A program made the position numbers and the translations under genes. A stretch of DNA of 64,000 nt from Apiotrichum sp. Y4204 (taxonomy: Eukaryota > Basidiomycota > Tremellomycetes > Trichosporonales > Trichosporonaceae). The stretch's first letter is position 1. Every line of letters begins with the position of its first letter. Below the pieces are notes generated by a model that saw only the letters and a program-made list of their open reading frames with translations, searched no databases and was not told where the DNA came from. The DNA is taken from the NCBI GenBank assembly GCA_025531455.1, contig JAMYHL010000099.1:51319-115318 (forward strand), written 5' to 3'. Below, one piece after another: positions 22,362 through 33,681 of the stretch.

Positions 22362-24934
22362 CCCCCCATTCTCCTCGATGTGGTCGCTCGATGGCCTTCC
22401 ACATCATGCAGCCTGGATGCAGCCTGAAAAAAAACTTACGGTCTCGTGGATACGGGCGAAGCTGCGGACAATAACAGCGGCACCACCAAGGAAACGGGGC
22501 TCGAGGGCAGCGTGCTCACGAGAAGAGCCCTCGCCGTAGTTGCTGTGAACGTTAGCGACCGCAAGGAGTGATTATTAAAACTAACTGGTCCCCCACGACG
22601 ACCCAAGCCTTCCCGTTGTCGCGGTAGTAAGCAGCAACGGTGGGCACGGCGCCGTACTCGCCGGTCATCTGGTTGATGATGTTGTTGGCCTCGCCATTGT
22701 CGGCGTTGATGGCACCAATGAGACAGTTCTGCGAAATGTTCTCAAGGTGGCCACGGTACTTGAGCCAGGGTCCACCGGCAGAGATGTGGTCGGTGGTGCA
22801 CTTGCCCTGGGCCTTGATGAGGACGGGGGCGTCGATAATGTCCTTGCCGTCCCAAGGCTTGAAGGGCTTGAGGAGCTGGAGACGGTCAGACTTGGGGTCA
22901 ACCTTGACCTCAACAGTGTGGCGCTGGTCCATGGGAGGGGGGGCCTGGTAAACCTCAGCGCCAGCGTCGTAGCCCTTGGGGGGGAGCTCGAAGCCCTTGG
23001 GCTCGGAGAACTTGAACTCCTTGCCGTCGGCGCCCTTGAGCGAGTCGGTCAGGGGGTTGAAGTTGAGGTTGCCGGCCATGACCATGGCGGTGACAATGTC
23101 GGGCGAGGCGACGAAGCCGTGGGTGGCGGGGTTGGCGTCGTTACGGGCAGTGAAGTTACGGTTGTACGAGGTGATGATCGAGTTCTTCTCACCCATCTTC
23201 ACATCGCGACGGTCCCACTGACCAATACAGGGGCCACAAGCGTTGGCGAGGACAACACCGCCGATGCCCTCAAAGGTGTCGGTGAAGCCGTCACGGGCAA
23301 TGGTAGCGCGGACCTGCTCCGAACCGGGGGTGATGGTGAAGAGCGACTTGGCCTTGATACCGTGGTCGGCGGCCTCCTTGGCAATGTGGGCCGAGCGCGA
23401 CATGTCCTCGTAGGACGAGTTGGTGCACGAACCGATGAGACCAACCTTGAGCTCCTCAGGCCAGCCGTTCTTCTTGACCTCGGCGGCGAACTTGGAGATG
23501 GGGGTGGCAAGGTCAGGGGTGAAGGGACCGTTGATGTGGGGCTCGAGCTCCGAGAGGTTGATGTCGATGACCTGGTCGTACTCGCAGTTGGCGTCGGGGA
23601 CGAGGTTGTGCTGGAACGAGTCGGCGTAGGCGGCAGCGGGGGCACGGTTGGTGGCCTTGAGGTACTCGGCCATCTTGTGGTTGTAGGGGAAGAGGGAGGT
23701 GGTGGCACCGATCTCGGCACCCATGTTGCAGATGGTGGCCATACCAGTGCACGAGAGCGAGTCGACACCCGAACCGGTGTACTCAACAATGGAGCCAGTA
23801 CCACCCTTGACGGTGAGGATACCGGCAACCTTCAGGATGACATCCTTGGGCGTGGTCCAGCCCGACATCTTGCCGGTGAGGTTGACACCGATGACCTTGG
23901 GGGCCTTGAGCTCCCAGGGGAGACCAGCCATGACATCGACGGCGTCGGCACCACCGACACCGCAGGCAACCATACCGAGACCACCGGCGTTAGGGGTGTG
24001 CGAGTCGGTACCGATCATCATAAGACCGGGGGTGGCGTAGTTCTCGAGGATAATCTGGTGGATGATACCCGAGCCGGCCTTCCAGAAGCCGAGGCCGTAC
24101 TTGGCGCAGGCAGTGGCGAGGAAGTCGTAGACCTCACGGTTGAGGTCGTTGGCGCGGGCAAGGTCCTTGTCGGCACCGACCTGGGCCTGGATAAGGTGGT
24201 CACAGTGAACCGACGAAGGGACAGCTGTCTCGGGGAGGCCGGCAGACATGAACTGGAGGAGGGCCATCTGGGCAGTGGCATCCTGGCAAGCGACACGCTG
24301 TGAAGACCGTCAGCAACCGAAAACCAACCACGTCTCCCCTGAATGTGGCAGCCAATCCAAGTCCGTAGAAACGGGTGCGAGATGGCGCGGGGTGCAACTC
24401 ACGTCGGGGCGAAGCTTGAGGTAGGAGACACCACGCTCAATGTCCTGCTCGTGGGGGTTGTCGAGGTGACCGTAGACGATCTTCTCGGCGAGGGTAAGGG
24501 GGCGGTTAAGGCTGGGGTGTCAGTAAACCAGATAGCCGATAACCGAGATCACGGGATCAGCAGCTGATGGACGTCCCAGATCGCTGATGCGATCGCACGT
24601 TAGCAGCTACGACGAAGAACGCAGCGCAGCTCTGGGTAGCTGTTTTGATGACTGCGCCAAAGTTGGTGACCCATAGTGCACCTTGAGGTTCAAAGTGTTT
24701 CCAGCCTTTATCACAGTTTATCCGCCATCTCCACATAATATTCCGAGCCGCCTCGGACTACAACACTTACCGGGAGCGAACGACCTCGAGGTTGTCCTCG
24801 ATGCGCTGGTAGTTGATGAACTTGTTAGGCTCAAACTGGCTCATCGGGACCTGGGTGGCACCGATGTTGGAGCGGACGGTCGCCATGGAGCGAACGCCGC
24901 GGAGGAGCGACTGGGTGGCACGAGGGGTGATCAT
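21971..24934 (-). CDS. ACO1: Mitochondrial aconitase
   Basis: Converts citrate to isocitrate in the TCA cycle; a [4Fe-4S] enzyme of the mitochondrial matrix. Five exons (24934-24771, 24511-24403, 24297-22586, 22542-22440, 22222-21971) give 779 residues, the expected size. The N-terminus [18 protein letters not shown] is a basic, amphipathic targeting peptide. Cluster cysteines are in [11 protein letters not shown] and [11 protein letters not shown]. Active-site text includes [34 protein letters not shown] and [16 protein letters not shown]. Intron 4 (22439-22223) contains a T-rich and A28 stretch. The opposite strand of exon 3 is open for 518 codons, which is a product of the codon bias and not a gene. 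Confidence 0.97.
22290..22357. repeat. T-rich/A28 homopolymer tract in aconitase intron 4
   Basis: On the plus strand, repeated TTTTTG units at about 22293-22325 pass directly into a run of 28 A (22330-22357). On the sense strand this is a T28 run followed by A-rich text, so the transcript could fold an A/U hairpin in the intron. Such runs vary in length between strains and are sensitive to sequencing error. Confidence 0.8.
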
Positions 24935-27900
24935 GCTGGGCAGATAGACGTGTGGTGTTGCAACAAAGGGGGCCGACCTGCTACAGTCCTGTCCTTAGTT
25001 GGCTCTGTTTTTTAAGGAAAGAGAAGGGTGGTTGAGAAAAGAGAAAAAGCAAAAGCAGATGCTCGCTGTGGGGCTTGTGGAGCTTTGGGAGCAGGTGAGA
25101 TGTTCTCGGGAGGCGGTTGATTTGTGTGTGGCGACGGGGGTGCGGAGGGAGGGGGGTGTAGTGGGAGTTCTGCTCGGGTGTGCCTCGGAGCGATGCCAGC
25201 AAACCAGCTGGTTTCTTGTCAGCTGGTGTATTATACGCTCGTCCTGGTTGGTCGAGAGGCATGCACAGGAGAAATGACGTTGCCCGACATGCCTGAGCAA
25301 CAGACTGAGTGGCGCGTGTCGCTCGCTCGTCCGACCTAAGCCGAAACCATTCTCCTCGGGCCCACAAGTCCACGTCATTAACTGGTACGGCTTTGTTCGG
25401 TGGACAACGGAGTTTGCCCGACAATGCACCCTAGTGCCATTCGAAAGTCCACAGTTAAAGAGAGATGCGATAGTCAGAGGTTCGCCCATGGGACTCCAGA
25501 CGTTGCCTGGGCCCTCGGGGATAGGGTGCAAAACCGGTCTGCTTGCGTTTCGCCCGCCTTGTGTCCCTGTCACCACCATCCCGGCTTCCGCAACGAAAAA
25601 GTAGGACCATAATCACGTCGGCAACCGACGGCCGATTTCCTGGAGTCAGTTTGGCTGAGGTGGTCGTACCCAGTGGCAATGAAAGCTATCAGTGGTCACA
25701 GTCAATAGACATGGTTGATGCAAGGTGGTGAAAATGCCACATCCAGGGTGCGAGGGGAGAATTAGCATGTTCTGTGCTGGCGATCTGGTGATCAGGAACG
25801 TGTTTGACATGTTCCATTCTCAAAAATTCTAACGAGCGAATTAGGTGGGTGCTAAATGAAAGTAGACCAAAATAACAAAAATAATCAATGGGTGGGCACT
25901 TTGCGCTGCAATACATAGCTGCTAGCTGCTGTCGTGTTTGTCATGTCAGGCTCGATCAGCCATCGGGCCCGGGGCTTTGATACCCGTGCTATGAGCGCGA
26001 TTGGACAAGCCTACCAGCAAAAAAAAAAGTTAGCCATCCAGTGACCTTTGTCCGGCATTCTTCCGACCGAAGCACCCATTGGGAGATCTTTGCGCCCGTT
26101 GAGAGCTCTGCGCGCCTCCAGGTGCTAGCCACCCCATGGGATCGGGTATTTTTCTCAAGCGGAGAATCTCGTTTGAGCAACAAATAAAATGGCACTGCAT
26201 TTAAGGCAAGTAGAGTATTGACCTACAAGGACACCTTCCGGTTCCATTGGCTGTCTACCGTATGAGATGGCTCGTGGCTTCTGGCCTTCTGGCACTTGAT
26301 GCTGCCATTGTTGCCTGGCGCACTCTGTCGTTTCGTCACTCACCACAGATCCGCGGATTGCGCGAGCTGTACAAAATCGCCCATCCATAGACCGGATAAT
26401 TCACATATTCACAGGACTGACCGTATTGCATTGTCTTCGGCATTCCGACGCAACGGCACCGGAGTCGTTTGTCGTTACATGCAGGCCGGAACCCGCTGCG
26501 AAACCGATGCTGCCGGGTCAGCACACTGATGAACGGAATGCAGGCTCCGTCCTCATTGTCGCTGATCCCATAACTCCACAACTTGATGCTCCTCATCCTT
26601 TGTGAGCAACGACCCGATCCATGGTGACTGCAACACGACGATCCGCCAGGCCATATCATGTCCAGTACCTGAACGCTAACAATGCTGCTAATGTCTATCG
26701 ATGTGCCACCTTGTACCTTGTATTAGCAGTTAGGTCGAGGGCTCTGCCACAGGCCATGCCACAGGCCATGCCACATGAACGGTCCCCAGCCCCTGTCCTT
26801 TCCCGCCAATCTCCAGCGCTCCCCGGCGCGCGGGCGTCGTTGAGGCGGCACCAAGCTATCAAGATGTGTGGTTACGTATCCGCGTCCTTTGAGTTCTCTT
26901 CAATGTCATGGTTCGAGATCCCCTGCGCTTTGTGCTGATCTACTCACACATTCTCACGCGTGGTGCGAGAGCGGAGGATCTTCTCCGCCTGTGAAATGCT
27001 TTGACAGCCGAATGCTGGATGTCATCGTGGTACTCCAGCTGAGCAATCGTGTGCGTCACAGCTGCAGACCGGGATTGGGCGAGGTTGTCAAAAGGATTGG
27101 GGTGAGTATCAACGTTTGGCGGGATTTCGGATGTGTAAAGGACTACAGGACATCTGGGGATTGATAGGGCGGCAGAGTTGTTCTTGGAACCGGGATCCCC
27201 GTGCTTCTGCAGTTCTGTAACGCTGTCGATCACGGCGATCAAAAATCGGCAAGCTCTTGAGCTTCTGATTTTCTGACGATCGGGGTTCTGATATTTTGTT
27301 CGTTGTGTCTCCGCAAAGCCTGCCTCGGCCTATCTACTATCAGACTTCTCGAACATTGTCTGCGCCCGTTACGGTCGATCCGATGATCCGGTGATTGTTC
27401 GGATGTCACGTATACACGTATGTGTGTGTATGTGGGTGGGTGGATGGTTGGGTGGGTGGTTGGTTCTTTGCGAACATATCCGGAAGAAACATCGCCTCGT
27501 GCACAGCTGTTCAGCGGTACTGTATACTGTACAGGTCCAAGCACAGACCATTCGCGCTCATGTCGCATTGAACCAACCAGGAAGATTTTCGAAGCGGACA
27601 GAATTGGCGTATCAAGTTGGGCAGAGACACACAGACCGAGTGGGCGCCGCTAGCTGCTTCTGACGCCCGCCACTGTTGCTTCCGGCGCTTCTGTCGTTTG
27701 CTCGGAGCCCCGGGCGTCCGTGCGCAACGAGACAGATGGTCAGAACACGCAGATGACGTGCCACCTGGCGGTCTATCGCCAGGTTTCAACAGCTCAGATC
27801 GGGGTGGGGCCTTGTAGCTGAGCGGGGGCGTGCAGCTTGGTGGAGGAGCTGCCACTGGCAAGTGACTCGTTGTGGCGCAGGCACAGACAATACGACGCGA

Positions 27901-29892
27901 GCGACACGGTTCGCAGCTCGCAGTATCCTCGGCCTCATTCACACCAGCATCAACACAGAATGCGTCTCGATGACACACTTCCATACCAGCCACCAACCAC
28001 CTTTGTTGCTTCTCAATCACACACGGAAACTTGGAAAGTGATGCCACAGGACGGACTGAGAGCAATCTTTAGGAACAGCGATCGCCACAGTGGCCAAAAG
28101 ACGCCGCATGTGCCACATCATTCAACGACGAGAAACAATGTTTTGTTGAGGGTTCGGGGATTACGGAATGGGGTGATTGGCTACAGGAGATGGCAGCTAA
28201 TGGTATCAAAGTAGCCCCGCAGCCGTGCGGCCAAAGAGCATTGACTCCCCAACCACTGCCGCCGGCCATGGACCATGATCTAACCGTTCGTCTCCTTTTG
28301 CCCTCGGATCCCGGATCATACCTCATGACGGTCACAATGCCCTCTCGTGGGCTGACATTCTGTTAATCATAGTCGTGATTTTCCCGCACGTCTTTCATTA
28401 TCGGTCGTGCTTCGGACGAGGCACTCTGGGGAGAGGGTACAATGGCCACCAACCCTGCGCTCCCCTGTGTCGTCTCACGCACGGTCCTCCTCTCCCCGCC
28501 CCTGCACAAAAGGAATGTAATATCTGTCACGGCGAGCCGCGCGACCCGCGGGGCTGCACGACTCACAAAGTAATGTAGCAGCGGGGAGGCGGAGGGGTGG
28601 GGGCGGAGCGGCAAGGAGAGGCGGGGGCGTTGGGGACACTGGGACCAGGGCAAGCAAGAAGGGGAATGAGGAGAGAGAGCCCAGCTATGAGACGGAGGAC
28701 GAAGGGGAAAGGGGGAGGCAAAAAAGGACCTGATGATGACAAAATGACAGCCATGACAATCGCATTGAAGAATGGCGACTGTTCCATTTACAGTGGCGCG
28801 CGCTGATGATCCAGACGAAGCGGTAGAAGTAGATGTAACTGCAAGACTGTTTGCTGCAGTGCTCCAGAGGTGCTGCAGCTCGACGCACCCCGCGTGTAGG
28901 CAATCGATGCAAGTCTGGCTTCTGGCCCCCATCATTGAGGTCGGTTGTCACTTCTTGCAGCCGTCGTCGCATGATCCGGTGTCCAGTGCGCACTCCTAAC
29001 CAAACTCGTTTCCCTTTCCTCCTCATAACCATCCGTCCCTCGTCCATCCACCTGAGGGCCGCAGCCGCACCTTCGTATCGTACTTACAACAATTCATCCA
29101 CATCTCAGAACAGCGTATCCGAACAAAACGTTCTGTGAACACCTTTCGCCCACTGTCACGGACCACCGCCCAGCACTTAAACCACGAGGCATTCTACCCA
29201 GGTGCTGAACGCATCTATACCACCCCGCTTCCACGACAAACCCCAAAGGGCAGGTCACCGCCTATTCAGCGACCCTTTGCCCTCATCTGGATCCCCCCTC
29301 TGTCCTCTCGCACTGGCGTCAACCCACGTCCCCTCCATTTGACCCGTTCGCACTGTTGTTTCTCTTTACATCCCAAAAGGCTGATATTGTCGAGGCCGGC
29401 GTGGATTTTTTTCCAACGACAGACTGGGTACTAGCACGAGGTAGGTACCATGCGGCTGGTATCGCCCCGCCGTTTCACTGACGGAAGGAGGACACCCCTA
29501 CCTAGCCTCGCGTTTGGGAGCCTCACCGCACCCGAGCCGCCCGCCCATCCCTGAGCAACGCTGATACCCAGTCCGCTAGCCCTCAAGCCGTCATATCGCA
29601 ATGTCTGATATGAGCTTGACGGCCATGCCACTTGAGCCTCGTGTCACACCAATGGGCAAACTCGACCCACTCGAGGCGGCAGACTGCTCAGCACATAAAA
29701 GCCACCAGATTCCGGTTGCATGTAGGTCGGCACACGCAGATCTCTTCTCTCATCCTCACCGCTTCACCGTGGCTGATCCTCCCAGTCAAGGTGCCACCCC
29801 TTCCACCTCCTAGGGCGCAACTTCCGATCCAACAGGTGCCAGTCCTTATCCCCAACTCGTGTCCCCCGACGATACTCCCCACAACTTCCACA
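24935..29892. other. Large gene-poor region upstream of aconitase and bHLH genes
   Basis: About 5 kb with no supported gene. The first ~400 bases should be the aconitase promoter and leader. The last ~900 (from about 29000) read as a pyrimidine-rich plus-strand leader of the bHLH gene. In between, open frames reach only 190 codons, have no family resemblance and lack in-phase splice pairs. Small repeats include tandem GCCACAGGCCAT units at 26746-26776 and a GGGTGGGTGGATGG microsatellite at about 27432-27465. No tRNA or mobile element was recognised. Confidence 0.5.
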
Positions 29893-31150
29893 ATGGCCAC
29901 AATGAACCCAAACATCGGACGCCCCCTGCAGCACGCGAATCTTCCCTCAGAGGATGACGACGACGACTGTCACCCGGACGGTACGTGCCCACCCCGGGGC
30001 TCTTGACTGATGATGATCAGACATGCCCCCCAGCCCCTTCACGCCCGGTCAGCCCTTTGCTCACGGTCATCCCTACTATAACAATTCCAATCACTGGCAA
30101 CAATACCGTCGTAAGTATGTTGGTGCACTACAGCCTGACATATTAGCCAGTGGACCCCCAGGGCTGACCCCTTCCACTCCATATTCCCTTCTCTCGTCGC
30201 CTGACATGGTCATAGCCACACCTGAATCGGGAACTTTCAGTCAACACATGTCGCTCCATTACTCGCCGGGGATTTCCCCCAGTGGCATTCAACCTATGGG
30301 GGCCACGGGGAAGGATGCGGGAGGTCCCGGTGTCTCTTGGTGTCCCCCTTCGTTCCACGGAGGCTACGCCGCTGGCACCTCGTTCCCATTCCCTTCACCG
30401 GTGATGGGTAATCCGCACCTCGAGTTCGTCAAGAGCCGCAGAATCGACCGCCCAGGCGTCATCAAACAGGAGGACGAGGAGTTGTTGGAGTTAGATGAAG
30501 AAGACGACCGGGGATGCGGTGCCTTGGGCCTGGCTCCAACAAAGTGAGCACCGGTAGTCCTACCGTCACTTACGCCAGTGCCGAAGAACGCATTCATTTC
30601 ACCAGGCGCGAGGACATCCGCCGCACACGTATTGAAGCTGAGCAGGTGAGTGGCCTAAAAAGTGAGCGGTTATTCGGGGACAGGCCAGGGCTCCAGTTCG
30701 TTGATATATGCCCTGGCAAGCCGATGTCCCTCTGCCGTCCACTTCAGTATGCGCACTTAGAGCCCGAGAGACGGTGACTGACCAAAATGTAACAGCGTCG
30801 TCGATCTACTCTTCGTACTGGCTTCGATAAGCTATTGTCCGTGCTCCCAAAAAGCGGTCAAAGGTCATCCAAATTTCACATCCTCGACAGAGGTAGGTCC
30901 ATGATTACGCGGAAGAGCCTAACAGTCTAGCGACAACGCACATCCAGAATCTCACCGCCGCCAACAACTCATTGATGGCGGAACGAGAAACCCTCATGCA
31001 ACAGCTTGACACAGAACGACGGTAAGTCTGCCGAACGTCCTAAATTATCGTCTGACAGTATTCAGGCTCCACAATGAGCTCTCACGAGCTCTGGCCAACG
31101 CCCAGACCTGCCGAAGTGCTGAAACGCCACCGATTCCCCACCACAGGTGA
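29893..31150 (+). CDS. Basic helix-loop-helix transcription factor
   Basis: Predicted DNA-binding regulator. Seven exons (29893-29980, 30021-30110, 30147-30543, 30579-30645, 30796-30892, 30931-31021, 31066-31150) give 304 residues. The N-terminal ~190 residues are Pro/Ser-rich, ending in an acidic run (EEDEELLELDEEDD). The basic region and helix 1 read RREDIRRTRIEAEQ then RRRRSTLRTGFDKLLSVLP. The loop plus helix 2 is SGQRSSKFHILDRATTHIQNL, followed by a heptad-like stretch (LMAERETLMQQLDTERRLHNEL), so a bHLH-zipper is likely. Five introns are only 35-44 nt. Intron 2 (36 nt) is a multiple of three, so its retention would keep the frame. A 31-nt intron (31147-31177) would instead extend the protein to 31427. 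I prefer the stop at 31150. The exact family is unknown to me. Confidence 0.8.
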
Positions 31151-31755
31151 GAGGCGCACATGAATGCCTCGTCACAGCCGTACCGCGGCGAGCTGGCCTC
31201 GCTCGCGCATCTTCCGCGACACGTCCTCCCAGAGTGCACGTGTTCCTATTTGGACATTTCGCCGACCGTCTCAAACGCTCTTTCAACCCCCAGTCCACGG
31301 CAGTGTCAGTACCTACACATACCCCTTCGATTTTGTGAACTCTCGTGCAGCGCGTTATCCGGCACACCCTCATTTTATACGGCCTTCCCATAGTACCCAC
31401 ATGTCGACAGCCAAACAGTATTGCTAGCAGCTCTTGATTGCTTGATAGACACGATGGACTGAATGATTGGCGTGAACATTACGAATGACGGTCAACACGC
31501 TAACGCTCAGGTCTGGGGGAAGACTACACACACACACACACACACAAACACCTCCAGTTCCCGACGGGATTTGGGCGCCTGAGTCACAGCTGTAGCGAAG
31601 TGTCCCCACGACAAAAGTGATGAGCCTTCAGCAGTAAGTAGTCAGCGACAGTGTCCGTACTATGAAATGCATCATGTGATTCGAAGACAAAAGTTCTACT
31701 AATTCGACAGGGTACTTGAAAACGCTGGTCGCATTAGGCTCTGGGTACGCCGTAT
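31151..31755. other. Convergent 3' region with CA microsatellite
   Basis: About 0.6 kb between the bHLH stop and the NPC2-like stop. The stretch 31178-31427 is an open frame that could serve as an alternative last bHLH exon. A CA repeat lies at about 31526-31546. The frame beyond the NPC2 stop towards 31628 is open but is better explained as intron plus untranslated sequence. Confidence 0.5.
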
Positions 31756-32742
31756 CTAGTTCTTCATCTAGGATGTCAGCAGCCAACAGGCAGGCTAGGC
31801 TCACAAAGTCCACAACCAGGTCAAGGCAGACCATGTCGTCATCGTCGGCCGTGTAACCCCGGACGTTGACAACAAACTTGGCTACGATGTGAGTACTTCC
31901 CGCGATGTGGGTTCTGTTGCTGCAGACAGAGGCAATGGTACAATAGCTTTACAGGGCAGGACACAGATCCTGCCGAACTTACCCTTGGGAATCTCTTTGG
32001 GCAGTTCCACAACCTGGTCCACCACGTAATCCCCCTTCTTGACAGGGCACTGCACCGAGGCGTTGTTGTTGCGACTGTGGGTCAGATTAGGTAGCTTGTG
32101 AGCATGAAGGGGACCGCCACTCACGCCTCTTCGCAAACATCGAAGCGCTTCTGCAAAAGCTTGATGAGACCAAGCTTGACGGTCACATCGGCATAGGCGC
32201 CCTCCTGACGGTCAGCGAGTCACAATCTATAGCCCCTCCGCCTCGTGCCACCGTGATCACGTACCTCAATCTCCTCGTTGGCGGTTGCCTCAACGTGCAC
32301 CGTCAGCTTCTCGCCGGGCTGGGGCGGGTCGGGCTTGAGGGTGATCTTGTCAATGGTGCTATGCGTCAGTGACTGCGCAGGGTGTGCGGCGCGACATTAG
32401 GTCAAGAGAGATGTCCCTTCCGGGGCCTGGTGTCACCAGTTCCACTGGCTTCCGAGGGGGTGGCAAAGGCTCCTCCAACTCTGAACGCGGCTCCTGTATC
32501 TGGCACCTACATGGCATCCGACGGAAGACCTGAACGTCAGCAAGGGCACATGAGATTAAAGCAAAGCATACTGCTTGCTTGGACTACGTACCGCAGTCAG
32601 CCCAACGCCACGAGTCAAATGTGAATACGGGCTGGTTGGCGGGAGTCGACCCAGTGCCGCTAATCACACCGGCGGCCCAGTTGAACACGTCCGGGGCGAC
32701 AGCCGCTTGTGCGAGAGGGAGGAGAAGCAGTGAAAGGCGCAT
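31756..32742 (-). CDS. NPC2: NPC2-type ML-domain sterol/phospholipid transfer protein
   Basis: Secreted or vacuolar lipid carrier of the ML (MD-2-related) family, known in fungi as the phosphatidylglycerol/phosphatidylinositol transfer protein. Seven exons (32742-32592, 32529-32511, 32358-32265, 32204-32125, 32074-31983, 31881-31805, 31767-31756) give 174 residues. A signal peptide (MRLSLLLLPLAQAAVA) is followed by the ML fold: FDSWRWADCG, LKPDPPQPGEKLTV, EGAYADVTVKLGLIKLL, FDVCEEA, QCPVKKGDYVV, ELPKEIPKAKFVVNV and DDDDMVCLDLVVDF. Cysteines are at the positions expected for family disulfides. Exon 2 is 19 nt and the last exon 12 nt (codons MKN and stop). Without the last 37-nt intron the protein would gain about 60 unrelated residues. 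The C-terminal ending VDFMKN fits the family. Confidence 0.93.
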
Positions 32743-33681
32743 GTCGATGCGAATAAGTAGGGGGGGATAGAGAGAGGGGAAGGAAGGCAAGAAGGGGAAA
32801 CCGATAATATGTTGAATGAAATGAATGGAAGTGATGGGGATGGGGGTAAGTGTGGGCTGGGCGGCTGTGGTGAGTGCGCGCGACTGCACGATCGTGCATG
32901 ACGAGGTGCGCCTTGGGCCTTGGGGTGGGGCGCTTTGCCTGTAGCTGGTAGATCCGTGCCCCCCGTGACAACGCGCCACCCAAAACAGCTTCCCCCCACC
33001 CACATGTCATACAGGAACTAGCCAAGTATGTGAGGGGGCCCCCCCACCACCAAGCAAGAAACAGTGGCAGCATGCTTTGGCCACTTCTAGTGTCACTTAG
33101 TACGCACAAGTCATTTCGTTTGCACCGTAAATTGTGCGAGCATAGCATCAAGTAAGATACGCTTATTGCTTTCCATCGCGATAGCCTTGCATCTCGCCGC
33201 ATCCATCGGGAACGTTTGTTGTAGTCTCGGTCAATGGTTCTGATATTCTGATGACGTATTGGTTTTAGGGGCGTGGCAGACTCCAAGGTGGGCCTCCATG
33301 ATCCAAACAATAATCTCAAAAGTGCACCCAGGTAGATATATACCCAGACCTCCAGACAACCACCAAACATATGGTGCCGCCGAACAGCGCTACGAATATT
33401 GAGGCTCACCCCAGGAGGATTGCAGAGTGCGGTGGAGCGCTCCCATTGCAGACCGCCTGCACTGTGATTGACAGTAGTGGCCAGGTCGTCGAGGGTCTGA
33501 CCAGCGGATGTCATTCTTGGGTGCACTCAGAGATACGTTTCTCGGCATGATGTGCACCTGTGACAGTCGGAGATAACTCTCCCCGCTGATGGCCCTGAGA
33601 AGACTCGATGGGCACGAGATGAATATGGTGTTCATGCACGTTGTACCATTGCTACATATACTATCGAATCCTGTAAACTTC
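32743..33681. other. Intergenic region upstream of NPC2-like gene
   Basis: About 0.94 kb between two minus-strand genes; it should contain the NPC2-like promoter and the 3' region of the LEA-like gene. A 288-codon open frame on the minus strand (33526-32660) overlaps the NPC2 start in another frame and has no family resemblance, so I treat it as chance. Confidence 0.45.

Noticed and set aside
22747..24303. 518-codon open frame on the plus strand
   Set aside because: It lies exactly opposite aconitase exon 3; its Val/Gly/Leu/Asp-rich text is the mirror of that gene's strong codon bias.
26900..26930. GGTTCGAGATC resembling a tRNA B box
   Set aside because: No paired stems or A box in the right place.
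31628..31834. Extended C-terminus of the NPC2-like protein by read-through
   Set aside because: A 37-nt intron gives the family-typical ending VDFMKN; the extension has no counterpart in ML proteins.
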